Assembly (NCBI GenBank): GCA_947311845.1
Contig: CAMZMU010000041.1
Span: forward strand, 116,710,796 to 116,774,795
Direction: 5' to 3'
Length of the DNA: 64,000 nucleotides
Origin: Poa pratensis
Taxonomy: Eukaryota; Streptophyta; Magnoliopsida; Poales; Poaceae
The notes below the pieces were generated by a model, which saw only the letters and a list, made by a program, of their open reading frames with translations, was not told the DNA's origin and ran no database searches. Shown here one piece after another: positions 32,990-44,210 of this stretch; the first letter of the stretch is position 1, and every line of letters starts with the position of its first letter. Made by a program: the position numbers and the translations under genes.

Positions 32990-34166
32990 AGGTATGGCTA
33001 AGATGGGGCCGAATGGTCGTTGGGGGAATCCGGGGAGGGTTTATGCACTCAAGAAGTGCACACGCAAGAACACGCAAGAACACGAACGAGAAACCAAGAA
33101 ACCAAGAACACAAAGCACACCACGATGTACCCTGCTTCGGGGCCTCTTGTGGAGGTAACACCCATACTGCAGCGCTATCCTACTCGGTGTATAGCTCAAG
33201 GTGACAAGTACAAGCCGCTCCTTGAGCTGTATGATGATACAAAGGTGAGAACTTGAGGTAGAAGATGGAGCTACAACGGGGGAAAGGGAACTCCGAGCTC
33301 TCTCTGCTTGAATCCGGGTTCCTCTCTGTATCTCCTTCTCTCCCTTGGTCGATCGATCGGTGCGTCCCTCAAGCAGGAGGGGGGTGAAGCCCACTATATA
33401 GGCCAGCCGAGTTACTGTTGTGCCCCTCGCTGAACACTGTTGCCATGCCTCTGCACCGGTCACCACCGTACCTTTGTCAGGGACAAGACGTGGCCTGCCC
33501 ATCTCCCGCTGCCTAACGGCAGAACTAGCATGTCTCCTCTGACCGAGACAGGACGTGGCCTGGCAGAGCTACCTCGTAGCCTAACGGCAGAACTAGCATG
33601 TCTCCTCTGACCGAGACAGGACGTGGCCTGGCAGAGCTACCTCGTAGCCTTTTCCCAGATCCCGCGTGGTCAGCGGTCAGAGACGTGCAGCCCCGCCGAA
33701 CCCGGGGCACGCCTCTGCCAGGCTCCGTGACAGACGCTCCCGCGTCAGGCGCTCTTGTACCAGGCAGGAAGTGACAGGAGCATTGACTCCTGCCCGACCT
33801 ATAGCCTACCACCTTGGTTAGCTCGGCACGGATGTGACGGGCTCCGTACCTCGGGTCTTGCGCTTAAGATCTTTACCAGGTCGGATCTTACTTCCTTCCA
33901 ACAGCTTCTCCTGCTCTCACAATACAAACCATAGCACCGAGGTAGTTAGGTCGGCTGAACATAGCTCGGACAGTGAACCTCGGCCCAGGCCAACGGGATA
34001 CCTCGGATCCCTCTGGGCCAAGATAGGTCGGCCTTTATGTCCTCCAGGTCAAGATGCAGCTCGGACACTCCCAGGCCCAAATAGGTCGGCCCTTTCCGTA
34101 CCTCGGCATATCTTTAAACTCATCTTTATGCCAAGCCTTGACCCTACCCGGGGTAGCCCCCCGACA
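32961..34166 (-). repeat. 5' LTR of the truncated Gypsy element
   Basis: On the minus strand it starts TGTCGGGGGGCTACCCC at 34166 and ends CCACGACA at 32961, 1206 bp. It is followed by primer site TTGGCGCCCACCGTGG. A TATATAG promoter motif reads on the minus strand near 33402-33395. It contains a 68-bp tandem repeat. Its 3' partner is absent from the window. Confidence 0.85.
33511..33648. repeat. 68-bp tandem duplication in the Gypsy LTR
   Basis: GCCTAACGGCAGAACTAGCA recurs at 33511 and 33579, and the two units are almost identical. They lie upstream of the LTR TATA box in the LTR orientation and may be enhancer-like. Confidence 0.9.
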
Positions 34167-34778
34167 TGATCCTATAAGTCTTAACAATGGTATCAGAGCC
34201 ACTAGCTTCAAGTTTGAGCTCTCCTAAGCTCAAATTCTTGCTTGATCTGTTAAGTTTATGTGTTAAAGTTCAAGAACAGCAAGTTTTGTTGCTGCTATCA
34301 AGCATGGTTTTGTTGTTCTATTAAGTTGTTCTTCCTAGTGATGATCATGTTTTGCTATAGCCCTGTTCTTGTTAAGTTTTTAGCCCTAAACCTTGAAGAT
34401 ATCAATACTGATGGATTAAATTAAGGCTCTAGGGTTTGCAATTGATGAAATTAAGTGGGATTGATGTTTCTCAGCAAGCTTTTAAGTAAAATTCCCAATT
34501 TCTTGAAACCCTAGAACTGAAATTCCTCTAATTCTTTAAGTTTCCCTCTGTAATTAAGCTAGGGTTTTCGAATTAAGCAAGTTTTAGAGGGGAATTGCTC
34601 TTTTGATGCAGTTTTTAAAGAAATCCCCAAATTTTCCGAAACCCTAGATCAAGAAATTACCCAAATTGAAGAACCCTAACCCTAATTTAAGGTTTATGGC
34701 GGTGGAAACTTACCTCATGGGCCTCGCCGTCGTCGCTGGCCACGGCGGCGTCGAAGCCACCAACTAATGTTGGCAAGG
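34167..34778 (+). repeat. Copia leader segment, copy 2 of an internal duplication
   Basis: It begins within the LTR 3' end (TGATCCTATAAGTCTTAACA), then repeats the primer-binding site and leader as in 15611-16216, and continues into the rest of the Copia interior. It is therefore the copy that is contiguous with gag. Confidence 0.85.
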
Positions 34779-35330
34779 GATCTCGGGCTGGACCCCGAGT
34801 GACCTCGCCGTCCGCCGCACCGGACCGTGGCGTTGCTTCCCCGTGCGCTTGTCGTCGTTGAAGCCCGCTGCGGTGCTGGACTTGGCGTTGGTCGTCGACG
34901 TCGACGCGGGGACGCCCTCTCGCCGCCGTCGCCTCGCACGGAGCACCGCCCAGAGCCACTCGACGGAGGTGCGTGCTAGCCAAAGCCGCACGCAGCTCCG
35001 GCGAAGGGGCCTGGACGACGCCAACGCCGAAGCTTTCCTCTTTGGTCGCGCGGTGCTTGTCGCCGTCGCTCTCTCTCCGGTCACGCTCGTCGTCGTCGGG
35101 AGAAGAGAAGAGAAAGGGAAAAGGGTCGAATGAGGTTAGGGTTTTTCACGGGGCGTCGTCGTCGTGTGGTGCGCTGGACTTGGTCCAAGCGCGACCGCTC
35201 GCGGCCGTCGGATATGCATCTGACGGCTCACGGCGCCTCTGCTGCTAAATGGGCTAAGGCCCAGGAGGGATCAGGAGGAGGTAAAGGCTGGGCTGGGTTT
35301 CGGTCCAGTACAGCAGAATGGTTATACTGA
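34690..35330 (-). other. GC-rich patch in the Copia leader, possible captured gene fragment
   Basis: Within an AT-rich leader, about 600 bases are strongly GC-rich. The minus strand is open in several Arg/Ala/Thr-rich frames and ends, in that direction, with a perfect plant splice donor (CCCATGAG|GTAAGT) near 34722-34709. No protein family is recognised. It could be a captured 5' exon of a host gene or simply the element's own leader. Confidence 0.35.
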
Positions 35331-35892
35331 ATAAAAATTTTTTGGGGCTGAAGTAAATGAATTTTCAGGGCTATTTCTCTGTATGTTTTTTTCTTATGCT
35401 TATTATGCTTATTATTAGTCATGTTTTAATTGCCATGCTTAGTTATCTACATGTTTTTAATTATGTTTATTATTAAGTTTGCTTATGATTCATGAATTAT
35501 GGTGATTTTATCACTATGATTATTATGGAATAATGTTTCCGCTGCGAAATAAAGATTAATGGATCTTCAAATAAAGTGTGGTTTTTTTGCTTTGTCATTC
35601 TGACCAAAGTTGTTTGACGGGCATATTAACCGCAAAATTCTTTTATTGATCCGTTTCACTTCTGGCCAAATCTAATGTGAACCGGGTTAGTAGAAGGAAA
35701 TTAATGCATGAGGATTATTAATGTGTGGCTTTTATTTATCAATTTGGCCAAAGCTAATTGATGAATATATTTGTCCACAAAATTTTGTTGTTCATTTTCA
35801 TCTCTGGCCAAAGCTGTTTTGAATTTGATCAATAGAATTTAATAATAATTATGATGATGCTTACTATAGCATTTTGAATTTTTCTTTTGCAG

Positions 35893-38800
35893 CAACTAAT
35901 GTCTCTAATATTGCTGGAATGCTAAATGGCATCGAACAGCTAAATGGTAGCAATTATGTTATGTGGAAGGAGAAGCTGGAGATTACGATGGCCTTACTCA
36001 ATATTGATTATGCTCTCCTTAATGATCCTCCTGAGGCACCTAAAGAAGATAATGAAAATTATGAAGCCCTCAAGAAGGAATATGATGTTATTAAGGCTAA
36101 GTGGGATGACTCTAATCGCAAGTGCCTTATGATGATAAAGGGCTCCATTACACAGAGTATGAGGGGAGCCCTTCCTGACTGTGAGATAGCTAAAGGGTAC
36201 TTTGCAAAAATTGAACATCAGTTTAAAGGGTCTTCTAAAGTTTATGCAACAAGCCTTATTCGAAGACTAATTGATGAAAAATATGATCCCACTGGAAGCC
36301 TTCGAGAGCATATTATGAAGAAGTGCAACATGGCCGCCAAACTTAAGTCTATGGAGATGGAGATTTCTAGTGGTTTCCTCGTCCATTTTATTATGTCATC
36401 TTTGCCTCCTCAATTTGATCCATTTATGATCAACTATAATGTGATGGATGTCAAATGGGAGATTGATGAAATGATGGCGCGATGTGTGCAAGAGGAAGAA
36501 AGGCTAAAGGCTGACAGAATTGAGCATATTAATCAGTTTGCTCATTCACAGAAGAAGAGGTATAAAAAATTTGTGAATGTGTATATGAAGCCCAAGCCTA
36601 ATAAATTCAAGGAAAAAGGCCAATCATCAAAAGGTTCACAGCAGAAGAAATCAGAAAGAGCGCCTAATGCGGAAGAAAATAAATCTAATGCTTGCCACTT
36701 TTGTGGAAAAGGTGGGCATAGGCGAAAGGATTGTTTTGGCTTCAAGAGATGGCTCAAGGAAAAAGGTACCGATGTTATTACTTTTGTTGAAGAATCCCTT
36801 TATGTTAATTATGCCACCAATACTTGGTGGATTGATTCAGGTGCAACAATTCATATTGCAAATTCGTTGCAGGGATTCAATATGAGGAGGACCCTAAAAA
36901 GAGGGGAACGAACAATTAGAGTTGCTAATGGTGTTGAAGCTTACGCCGATGCGCTTGGTGATTTCACTCTCATACTTCAAGGTGGTTTTAGGCTTCAACT
37001 AAATAATGTTCTCTATGTACCCTCGATGAAACGGAATTTAGTTTCCGTCTCATGTTTAGATGATGATGGTTATGAATGTCACTTTGGGAATAAGCAATGT
37101 ATAATTATGTATGATAATAATAATGTTGGTCTTGCGTGTCGACAAGACAAACTTTATGTAATATCCCTATGTGATGATATAAATAATGTGGGTTCTACCT
37201 CAAATTTAAATGTCGGTACCAAACGCAAACGTAATGATAATGAGACTTCTTCGAAATTATGGCACTATCGTTTAGGCCATATTTTGAGCGGGAGAATTGA
37301 GCGTCTCATTAAAGATCAAATTCTTCCTTCTCTTGATTTTACGGATGCGGATGTTGATCATTGTATTGATTGCATCAAAGGAAAATATGCCAAGAAAATT
37401 AAGAAAGGTGCAAATCGAAGCACGAGAGTTTTGGAATTAATTCATACGGATATATGTGGTCCGTTTAATGTGAGATCGGTGGATGGTTTTAATTCATTTA
37501 TAACGTTAACCGATGATTTCTCCGTTATGGATATATTTATCAAATTAAAGAAAGATCAGAGGCATTAGACAAGTTCAAGATTTTTAAAGCTGAGGTTGAA
37601 AATCAATGTAATAAAAGAATTAAAGTTGTAAGATCTGATCGTGGTGGAGAATACTACGGCAGACATACTACTTATGGCCAAATTCCTGGACCGTTTGCAA
37701 AATTCTTACAGGAAAATGGCATTGTAGCCCAGTACTCAGCACCGGGCGAACCTCAGCAAAATGGGGTGGCTGAAAGGCGAAATCGCACACTTATGGATAT
37801 GGTGCGGAGTATGTTAAGCCACTCCACACTACCGGTAAATTTATGGATGGAAGCCCTTAAAACAGCAGCACATATTCTTAACAGTGTTCCTAATAAATCG
37901 GTGCCTAAAACACCAAATTATGGACTGGGAAAAAGCCAACCCTGAATTATTTTCATGTATGGGGCTGTCCTGCTGAAGCGAGGATTTTTAATCCGGTTAT
38001 GGGAAAATTAGACCCCAAAACAGTCAGTTGCCATTTTATTGGTTATCCTGACAAATCTAAAGCATATCGATTTTATTGTCCAAATCAGGCAACTAAGTTT
38101 GTTGAAACAAGACACGCAGTGTTTCTAGAAAATGATGTGATGAGGGGGAGCATAACACCTCGGGAAATAATTTTGGAGGAAAAACGGGTATATGTCCCGG
38201 CTCCAATAATTTTAGAACCTATTTTCCCGGTGTCTGCTAATATTGCACCTCCTGTGAATAATACACCTGCTGAGACTCCTGTGACTATTTCAGATGTCAC
38301 ACCTGATGATACTTCTATTGAAGATACTCAGCAGCCTCAAATTGTTGATGATGTGCCAAATAATGAACCACTCAGAAGGTCACAGCGGGCTAGAAAGTCT
38401 GCTATTCCTGATGATTATTTCACTTATATGAGTGAGGATGTGAATGAGTCAATATTGAATAATGATCCCACCTCATTTAAAGAAGCATGCAAAGTGAATA
38501 TTCGTCTGAATGGCTTAATGCCATGAAAGATGAAATGAAGTCCATGAGCATTAATGATGTATGGGACTTAGTAGAAATTCCCAAAGGAGCTAAAATAGTT
38601 GGAAGTAAATGGGTCTATAAGACCAAACGTGACTCCAAGGGTGATATCGAAAGGTTCAAAGCCAGACTTGTGGCAAAAGGTTTCACTCAAAGAGAAGGGA
38701 TTGATTATAATGAAACATTTTCACCCGTCTCTACCAAGGATTCATTCAGAATAATTATGGCACTTGTGGCTCATTATGATTTAGAGCTACACCAGATGGA

Positions 38801-40030
38801 TGTTAAAACGGCATTTCTAAATGGTGATTTGCATGAAGATGTATACATGGCACAACCGGAAGGTTTTGTTGTGGAAGGAAATGAACATTTGGGATGTCAT
38901 CTGAAGAAATCCATCTATGGCTTGAAGCAAGCATCAAGAGAGTGGTATCTCAAATTTGATCAAGTCATAAAGGAATTTGGTTTAAAAAAAATAAAATGGA
39001 CAATTGTGTTTATGTTAAATTCGGGGGAGTAATTTTATCTTCCTGATATTATACGTTGATGATATACTCTTGGCCAGCAGTGATATAAATATGCTAATGG
39101 AGACCAAGAAATTTCTGTCATCTAAATTCGATATAAAAGATCTCGGTGAAGCAGCTTATGTTTTAGGAATTGAAATTCACCGGGATAGATCCAGAGGAAT
39201 ATTGGGGCTATCTCAGAGAGAATATATTGAGAAGGTACTGAAAAGTACAACATGCATAAGTGCTCAGCCTCGCCTGCTCCTATTGTAAAGGACGATAAAT
39301 TTGGGACTTTTCAGTGTCCAAGAAATAGTTATGAATCTGCGCAGATGAAGTCAGTTCCCTATGCATCAATTGTTGGGAGCATTATGTATGCACAAATGTG
39401 CACTCGCCCTGATTTAGCATTCGTGACCGGGATGCTTGGCAGATATCAGTCTAATCCAGGTCAGGATCACTGGAAGGCTGCTAAAAAGGTCTTGCGTTAT
39501 TTGCAAGGTACTAAAGGCCTCATGCTTACTTATGAGAAATCTGATAACCTCGAAGTGGTGGGTTATTCAGATGCTGATTTTGCAGGGTGTGTTGACACTA
39601 AGAAATCCACATCAGGTTATATTTTCACCCTTGCAAAAGGAGCTATATCATGGAAAAGCTCAAAGCAAACTGTCACTGCATCGTCGACAATGCAGGCATA
39701 ATTTGTAGCATGTTATGAGGCTACCGGGCAGGCGGTATGGCTGAAGAATTTTATCCCGGGACTGAGAGTGATTGATAGCATTTCCAGGCCTCTCACTCTG
39801 TACTGCGATAATCAACCCGCAGTGATCTATGCGAGTAACAACAAGTCAAGTGGTGCTGCCAAACACATTGACATCAAATTTCATATTGTGAAAGATAGAA
39901 TCTAGGATCAGACAATAAATTTCAAGTACATTAGTACTAAGTTCATGTTAGCGGATCCGCTCACAAAAGGCTTACCACCCAGCGTATTCAGAGAGCATGT
40001 TGCCGGCATGGGTTTGGTTGAAAGCTTTTA
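35893..40030 (+). pseudogene. Copia gag-pol (gag, protease, integrase, RT, RNase H), broken
   Basis: The acceptor TTTCTTTTGCAG (to 35892) precedes the frame. Joined to the LTR exon ending CAAG, it gives a continuous gag start. Gag: LNGSNYVMWKEKLEI and a zinc knuckle at 36693-36734 (CHFCGKGGHRRKDC). Protease: IDSGAT at about 36831-36848. Pre-integrase: LWHYRLGHI. Integrase: [58 protein letters not shown], and YVDD at 39052-39063. RNase H: KSTSGYIF to DPLTKGLP. Frame breaks fall near 37555, 37925, 38500, 39000 and 39270. Stops include TAA at about 39700 and TAG near 39903. Domain order integrase-before-RT defines Copia. The copy is dead for pol, but gag to protease is still one open frame of about 560 codons. 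Confidence 0.88.
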
Positions 40031-40398
40031 ATCCTGGAGAAGTTGGAACTATTATGGCACCATCTCCCCAAAAAGGCTCATTTTGAGATCGAATGGGAAC
40101 CATAGTCACTTGGTTTAGCAGTACTTAATTAACTGTTGTAATCTATTGTCTTGGTGTACCATTTTATCAAAAGATGAGTCTGTAATGTTTATAATGTTTA
40201 TGTAAAGAATTATGTAAATAAAGTTAATGTATGATGTGAATAAAGTTTATGGAGCTCATAAATTAATGAGGTTCATTTTGATATGAAGTGATGTACTATA
40301 GTCACTGGATTAAATGGTACATAATAGACCGTTATAATCTTTTCGTCTTAGTGCATTATTTTGTTGAAAAGTGAGCTTATAATGTTCAGCCTTACGAT

Positions 40399-40410
40399 CA
40401 AAGGGGAGAA
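40399..40410 (+). promoter_or_regulatory. Copia polypurine tract
   Basis: CAAAGGGGAGAA directly precedes the 3' LTR; it primes plus-strand DNA synthesis. Confidence 0.8.
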
Positions 40411-40864
40411 TGTTGGATATTCTGGTGTGATCTAGGCTGCTCTCACTCTTAGGTCAAAAGTCAAAAATTACGGCTGCTACAGTAGGTCGGCACTACAGTA
40501 AAGATGCTACAGTAGCTCTAATGTGTTGTCTTAATCGGAGACATCCAATTCTGATCCAACGGTGCTAGTTCCCCTAATGTATAGTGCTAAACAAAAATAA
40601 AAGGGATAGATAACCCTAAAGGAGAAGGAGAACACGGTAGAAAGCTCTCTCTGCCTCTCTCACTCACTCTCCAACTTTCTAACTATCAAAGCCACCGATT
40701 AGGCAAGCACTAGAACACTAGGAAGAACTAAGCACTAATTGCTCCATCTTTGTGTGAGCAAGATTTGAAGGCATGGCATCATCATCTTCAGATCAAGGTA
40801 ATTCTTTTATCCATCTTTATTTTGTGGCTCAAACTTGAGCTAGTTGATCCTATAAGTCTTAACA
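40411..40864 (+). repeat. Copia 3' LTR
   Basis: 454 bp. It retains ATG at 40773-40775 followed by eight codons and a good donor CAAG|GTAATT (GT at 40798-40799), unlike the 5' LTR. Confidence 0.95.
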
Positions 40865-41450
40865 CAAGTTAGTTAATTACCAATATTGAGTATCTCACTT
40901 CCGGTACTTATTCAACTCTGTATTTGTCTTGATTTTCTTTGCATTATATGACTTGAAGCACCCCTAGATAGCTGTTTCAGAGAGTATCCCATGATCAAGT
41001 CATATAGTAATCGTGCCTGCCTGCACTGCACTTAGTTATTTAATGGCATTACCTCCTCTCCTTATTGGCCTTGGTGATAATCCGAGAAATATAGCGATTT
41101 TGTGCTCCAATTGTGTGTTTCTTCGTAGAAAGAGGCTCCGACACATGCTTTTTGGGGTAAAGCTCATGCTGGCTCGTTTGTTGGATCTGTTGCAGTTGCT
41201 GCAAGAATCATGGTGCTGATATATTCTTCTGGAAGTAGCGTATGAATTGGTTGGAATATATTGTGTTTCTTTTTTCTCCCCCTTTTAATCCTGATTGAGT
41301 CCTGCATTCTTTGTTAATTGTTTCCATCACCAATCCCTTCTGGAAGCTAGAAATCAAGCTAGCCATGCCACTGTTCACTGTTGTGCTATTGTCTTGGACT
41401 AAACACACTTTGTAAGCCCTTCTTATTTTCTCAATGATTTGGATGCTCAC
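40865..41450 (+). repeat. Inverted-duplication arm (matches 46325-46900 reversed)
   Basis: It continues the arm that starts at 14980 before the Copia insertion. Landmarks shared with the reverse complement of 46900-46325 are ATAGTAATCGTGC, TCCTCTCCTTATTGGCC, TGTTGGATCTGTTGCAGTTG and CTAAACACACTTTGTAAGCC. No gene is recognised. One short open frame per copy is not conserved. Confidence 0.8.
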
Positions 41451-42364
41451 ACTTTATGGCGGTGCATTTTGAAGCAAGTTTCACCGATGCTGCAAGATAT
41501 TGGACTTCAATACAAGGTCTCCTCACAAAGTTTACTGGAAAAAGCCAGCATAAGGCATAATCACAAGAGATCGATGCTGCCTCATAGTGATAATCATTCC
41601 AGTTAACAAGATTGGCACCCACTCTCCAGACTCAACTACCATATCAAGCAATGCTCCAGCACAGTAAAATAATAAGATACAAGTATACATCATGCTGTAA
41701 AGAAACAAACTACCCACATATGAAGAAAACGTGAAACCGAAACAGACAGGTCATGCGAAAAATGCAGTGCCTGCTCAAATGTGTGAATTAATCGTCTCCA
41801 TGCTGCTGATCGTGTGCTGTCCCAGGACTGGGTGTCGATGTACTGTATTAACCTCTGCCTGCTCAAAACAAGAACGAAAATACCACAGTACCAACCTTTG
41901 ACATGTAGTACTAGTTCAGTTCACAATGTTAACCCAGATTTATCTAGGAGCTAGCAAGTAAGTGCCATGAGCATCTCTTAAGCAACAGATAATTTATCAT
42001 GAGCCAACACTTGACGTAACTCATTTATTAAATGAATTTATTCTCAAATCTGGGAGAACAATGTGTAGAGTTTATAAAATGGGAATACTAAGCTATTGTC
42101 CGGGCCGGGGATACAATTTCAAGCTAAGGAGCACCAATGCTGCTTGAAGAAACTAGAGGTTCATTACAAGGCAAACTCATTCACCTGCTGACGCATGCCA
42201 ACATGGGAAATTTTTCATGATTACCGGAAAAGGCAACAACACTACGAGAAAACAAGCACCACTTCACCAAAAACAGCTACTAAATAGTGAGTAATTCATC
42301 CAAAAACCCTTGTGGACTACAAAGATGGTAACTTCTCCCTTTGATGATAGTGCACTAAGGGTAT
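41451..42364. repeat. F-box flank repeats, no gene
   Basis: 41455-41725 is a diverged direct copy of 44610-45085 (ACAAAGTTTACTGG, GCCTCATAGTG, ATATCAAG, ATACATCATGCTGTAAA). 41930-42060 shares blocks with 44480-44590 (GAGCCAACACTTGAC). It is non-coding in both copies. Confidence 0.65.
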
Positions 42365-43720
42365 TCATCCATGCCTTGTCAATGCGGGGCTCAACCTTTC
42401 TGCGAAGAAACATTTTACAGTGTGCTCCAAAAAGGGATGGCATGATAGCATATAAATTTTCAGTTAAGTGGGCATAAGCACAATTAGGTGTAACATTCCA
42501 GCGTATGTAGCTCTCAGAGTTTGCTCAAGTACATATTGAAACATCACAATTTACTTTTGATCTGATTAAACATATATTTTTTGTGTTGCTCCCAACGGTA
42601 GAAAGCAGAGATATAGGTATACCTCGTGCCTTATAGAAACTCATATATGGAATCAAAGTACGAATGTTGTTGCTCTTCCGTATCTTCTTCCACCTTAGTG
42701 TCTTGAGACTAATCTCATAGATGCCAAGGTCCGTTGTCACAAAAATGATATACCTTCCCTCCATTGATCCAATAAGCGTAAGTCTTTTCTTGGGATTTTG
42801 AATGGGGAGAAACTCTTTGAGATCAATGAATCTACATGCAGTCCATGGCGCAACTCCGTCCCATCTCATCTTCCTTGACCACAAGTAGAGGGTTAACATG
42901 TTCACTCGTGCTAATCCTAAACTGCCGTCCTCCATCGCCACGAGGAGAACGCTATCAATGTAAGTCTCCAACAGAGGTCCATCAATCAGTGATAAGCAAT
43001 TAGATACCAGGTCGTACATGAGAATTGATATACGATGATTAGCATCACCATATGAAAGAATGAAGTGAAGTGCATCTTCGATGTACACAGGGGGCATTTC
43101 GTCGAGTTTTGCATCTTCCGGAAGATGGAGACTCGAGCATGGCCCGCTCCACTCATGAGGATGAGAGCACGACTTCTTATGTGGTAAGGATACATGTGCG
43201 AATGCAACACAACCGCCATCATTCATGTCCTGCAGGCGGACCAAGGCCACCCGGAAAGGGCCGTCGTGACACGCGCGGTGGTCACAACCGGTCACGGTGC
43301 AGACCACCGCGGCGCCATAGGTCCTTGTGCGAGTTGGAGATTCGGGCGGGTACAGCTCTCTCCGGGCGCCCGTCATGGGGTTCCAGATGACGAGCTTTGC
43401 GGTTGCGACTGAAAACCAGGTACCCCCAAGAAGGAGAACGCGGCCATGGCGGCAGTCCCTCGCATCATAGTCCCAGTCCCCCATGGCGGCAGTCCCTCGC
43501 ATCATAGTCCCAGTCCCTCGCATCATGGTAGACGAAGCCGAGCATTGGGGGAGCTTCGTGGAGCTCCTGGTACCGGCCAAGGAAGCTAGGGCCGGAGAGG
43601 AGGCCGAGCCAGAGTTTGCTGGTGAGCGAGGCGCGCACGAGGCATGCCGGCTCGTTCGGCGGGAGGTGGAGAAAGATCTCCTCGATGATCTCATCCGGCA
43701 GCGCCAGTGCCGGCGTCCGA
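42365..43720 (-). pseudogene. F-box protein gene, copy 2 (37-bp duplication, 5' end lost)
   Basis: The minus strand encodes an F-box (LPDEIIEEIFLHLPPNEPA, SKLWLGLLSGP) and then, one frame over, a long open C-terminal part (DCRHGRVLLLGG to IRTLIPYMSFYKARG). The frame break is explained by a 37-bp tandem duplication at 43445-43518. Exon 1 ends at 42623 (GAG|GTATAC). Exon 2 starts at 42399 after CTTCGCAG and stops with TGA at 42367-42365. Apart from the duplication, the C-terminal frame is intact, so this is the best preserved copy. The first codons and promoter seen in copies 1 and 3 are replaced by LINE DNA from about 43725, so no native ATG is evident. As an SCF adaptor it would need the F-box and substrate domain in one frame, so function is doubtful. 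Confidence 0.85.
43445..43530. repeat. 37-bp and 21-bp tandem duplications inside F-box copy 2
   Basis: CATGGCGGCAGTCCCTCGCA begins at 43445 and again at 43482 (period 37). AGTCCCTCGCATCAT also recurs at 43512, 21 bases after its second occurrence. The 21-bp unit keeps frame; the 37-bp unit does not. Confidence 0.9.
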
Positions 43721-43724
43721 GTTC

Positions 43725-44210
43725 GTTCAAAGAAAAACTGTCGCCAGGTGATCGAACTCTTGGACGCCATTGACGACCTTCGTGTGCTTCTCCCTCCTGA
43801 AAGCATGCTCCATGACATGGTTCGTTCGCGCCACTCCCTCCAATACAAGAAGCTGAGTCTTGAGGCAGCGTTTCACCTTCCGGTTGTGCCACCTCGACGA
43901 GGATAACACCAAGTTCTTCCATGCCGCTTATGCTTCTGTCATTCTGTGGACCTCCGTTCCAACCAGATCAGACAGTCGTGTTCTCGTCAACCACTCCGAG
44001 AAAGCCGAGGTGCTATACCGGTCCCACTCTGGGATTTTGGCCTGGCTCGGGTTATGTCACGCGTCCGGGGTTTCGTCTCGCCCGATGAGCCTTTCACGGA
44101 GAAGGAAGGGAAATGTGTCTTGGACATCGCTCAGGGAATTGTATGATAAAGCTGGTCACCCGTATTACCACAAGAACACAAGGCGTATTATGAAAATGCA
44201 GTGCTGATTC
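43725..44210 (+). mobile_element. L1-type LINE ORF2 fragment next to F-box copy 2
   Basis: The plus strand carries the endonuclease-RT linker typical of plant L1 elements: NCRQVIELLDAIDDLR, and after a frame change RQRFTFRLCHLDEDNTKFFHA and HSEKAEVLYR. The equivalent in the LINE at 59.7-60 kb reads NCRTIISLFDRLEETR and GDDNTKYFH. No poly(A) or RT core is present. Its left edge coincides with the lost start of the F-box gene, pointing to insertion or illegitimate joining at that spot. Confidence 0.75.

Larger units (their letters stand above)
16217..34166 (-). mobile_element. Truncated Tat-type Gypsy element (minus strand), split by a nested element
   Basis: Read on the minus strand: 5' LTR (34166-32961), primer site, gag, protease, RT, RNase H and archaeal-type RNase H up to 27592. 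The plus-strand Gypsy (16531-27586) interrupts it, and a last piece runs 16530-16217. The integrase and 3' LTR are missing, so the element is truncated at 16217, where Copia leader copy 1 starts. The flank at 34167 (TGATC) should be one half of its target duplication; the partner is not next to the truncated end. Many frameshifts make it inactive. It resembles RIRE2/Tat-lineage elements by domain order and the extra RNase H. Confidence 0.85.
15178..40864 (+). mobile_element. Copia LTR retrotransposon, 25.7 kb with nested insertions
   Basis: Two LTRs (15178-15630 and 40411-40864) are flanked by the same 5 bp, CAAGT, at 15173-15177 and 40865-40869. A primer-binding site follows the left LTR and a purine tract precedes the right one. 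The order protease, integrase, RT, RNase H places it in Copia. I count seven substitutions and one indel between the LTRs, about 1.5%, which is roughly 0.6 million years at the commonly used grass rate of 1.3e-8 per site per year. About 18 kb of the interior is two nested Gypsy elements. The pol region has several frameshifts and stops, so the copy cannot move by itself. Confidence 0.93.
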
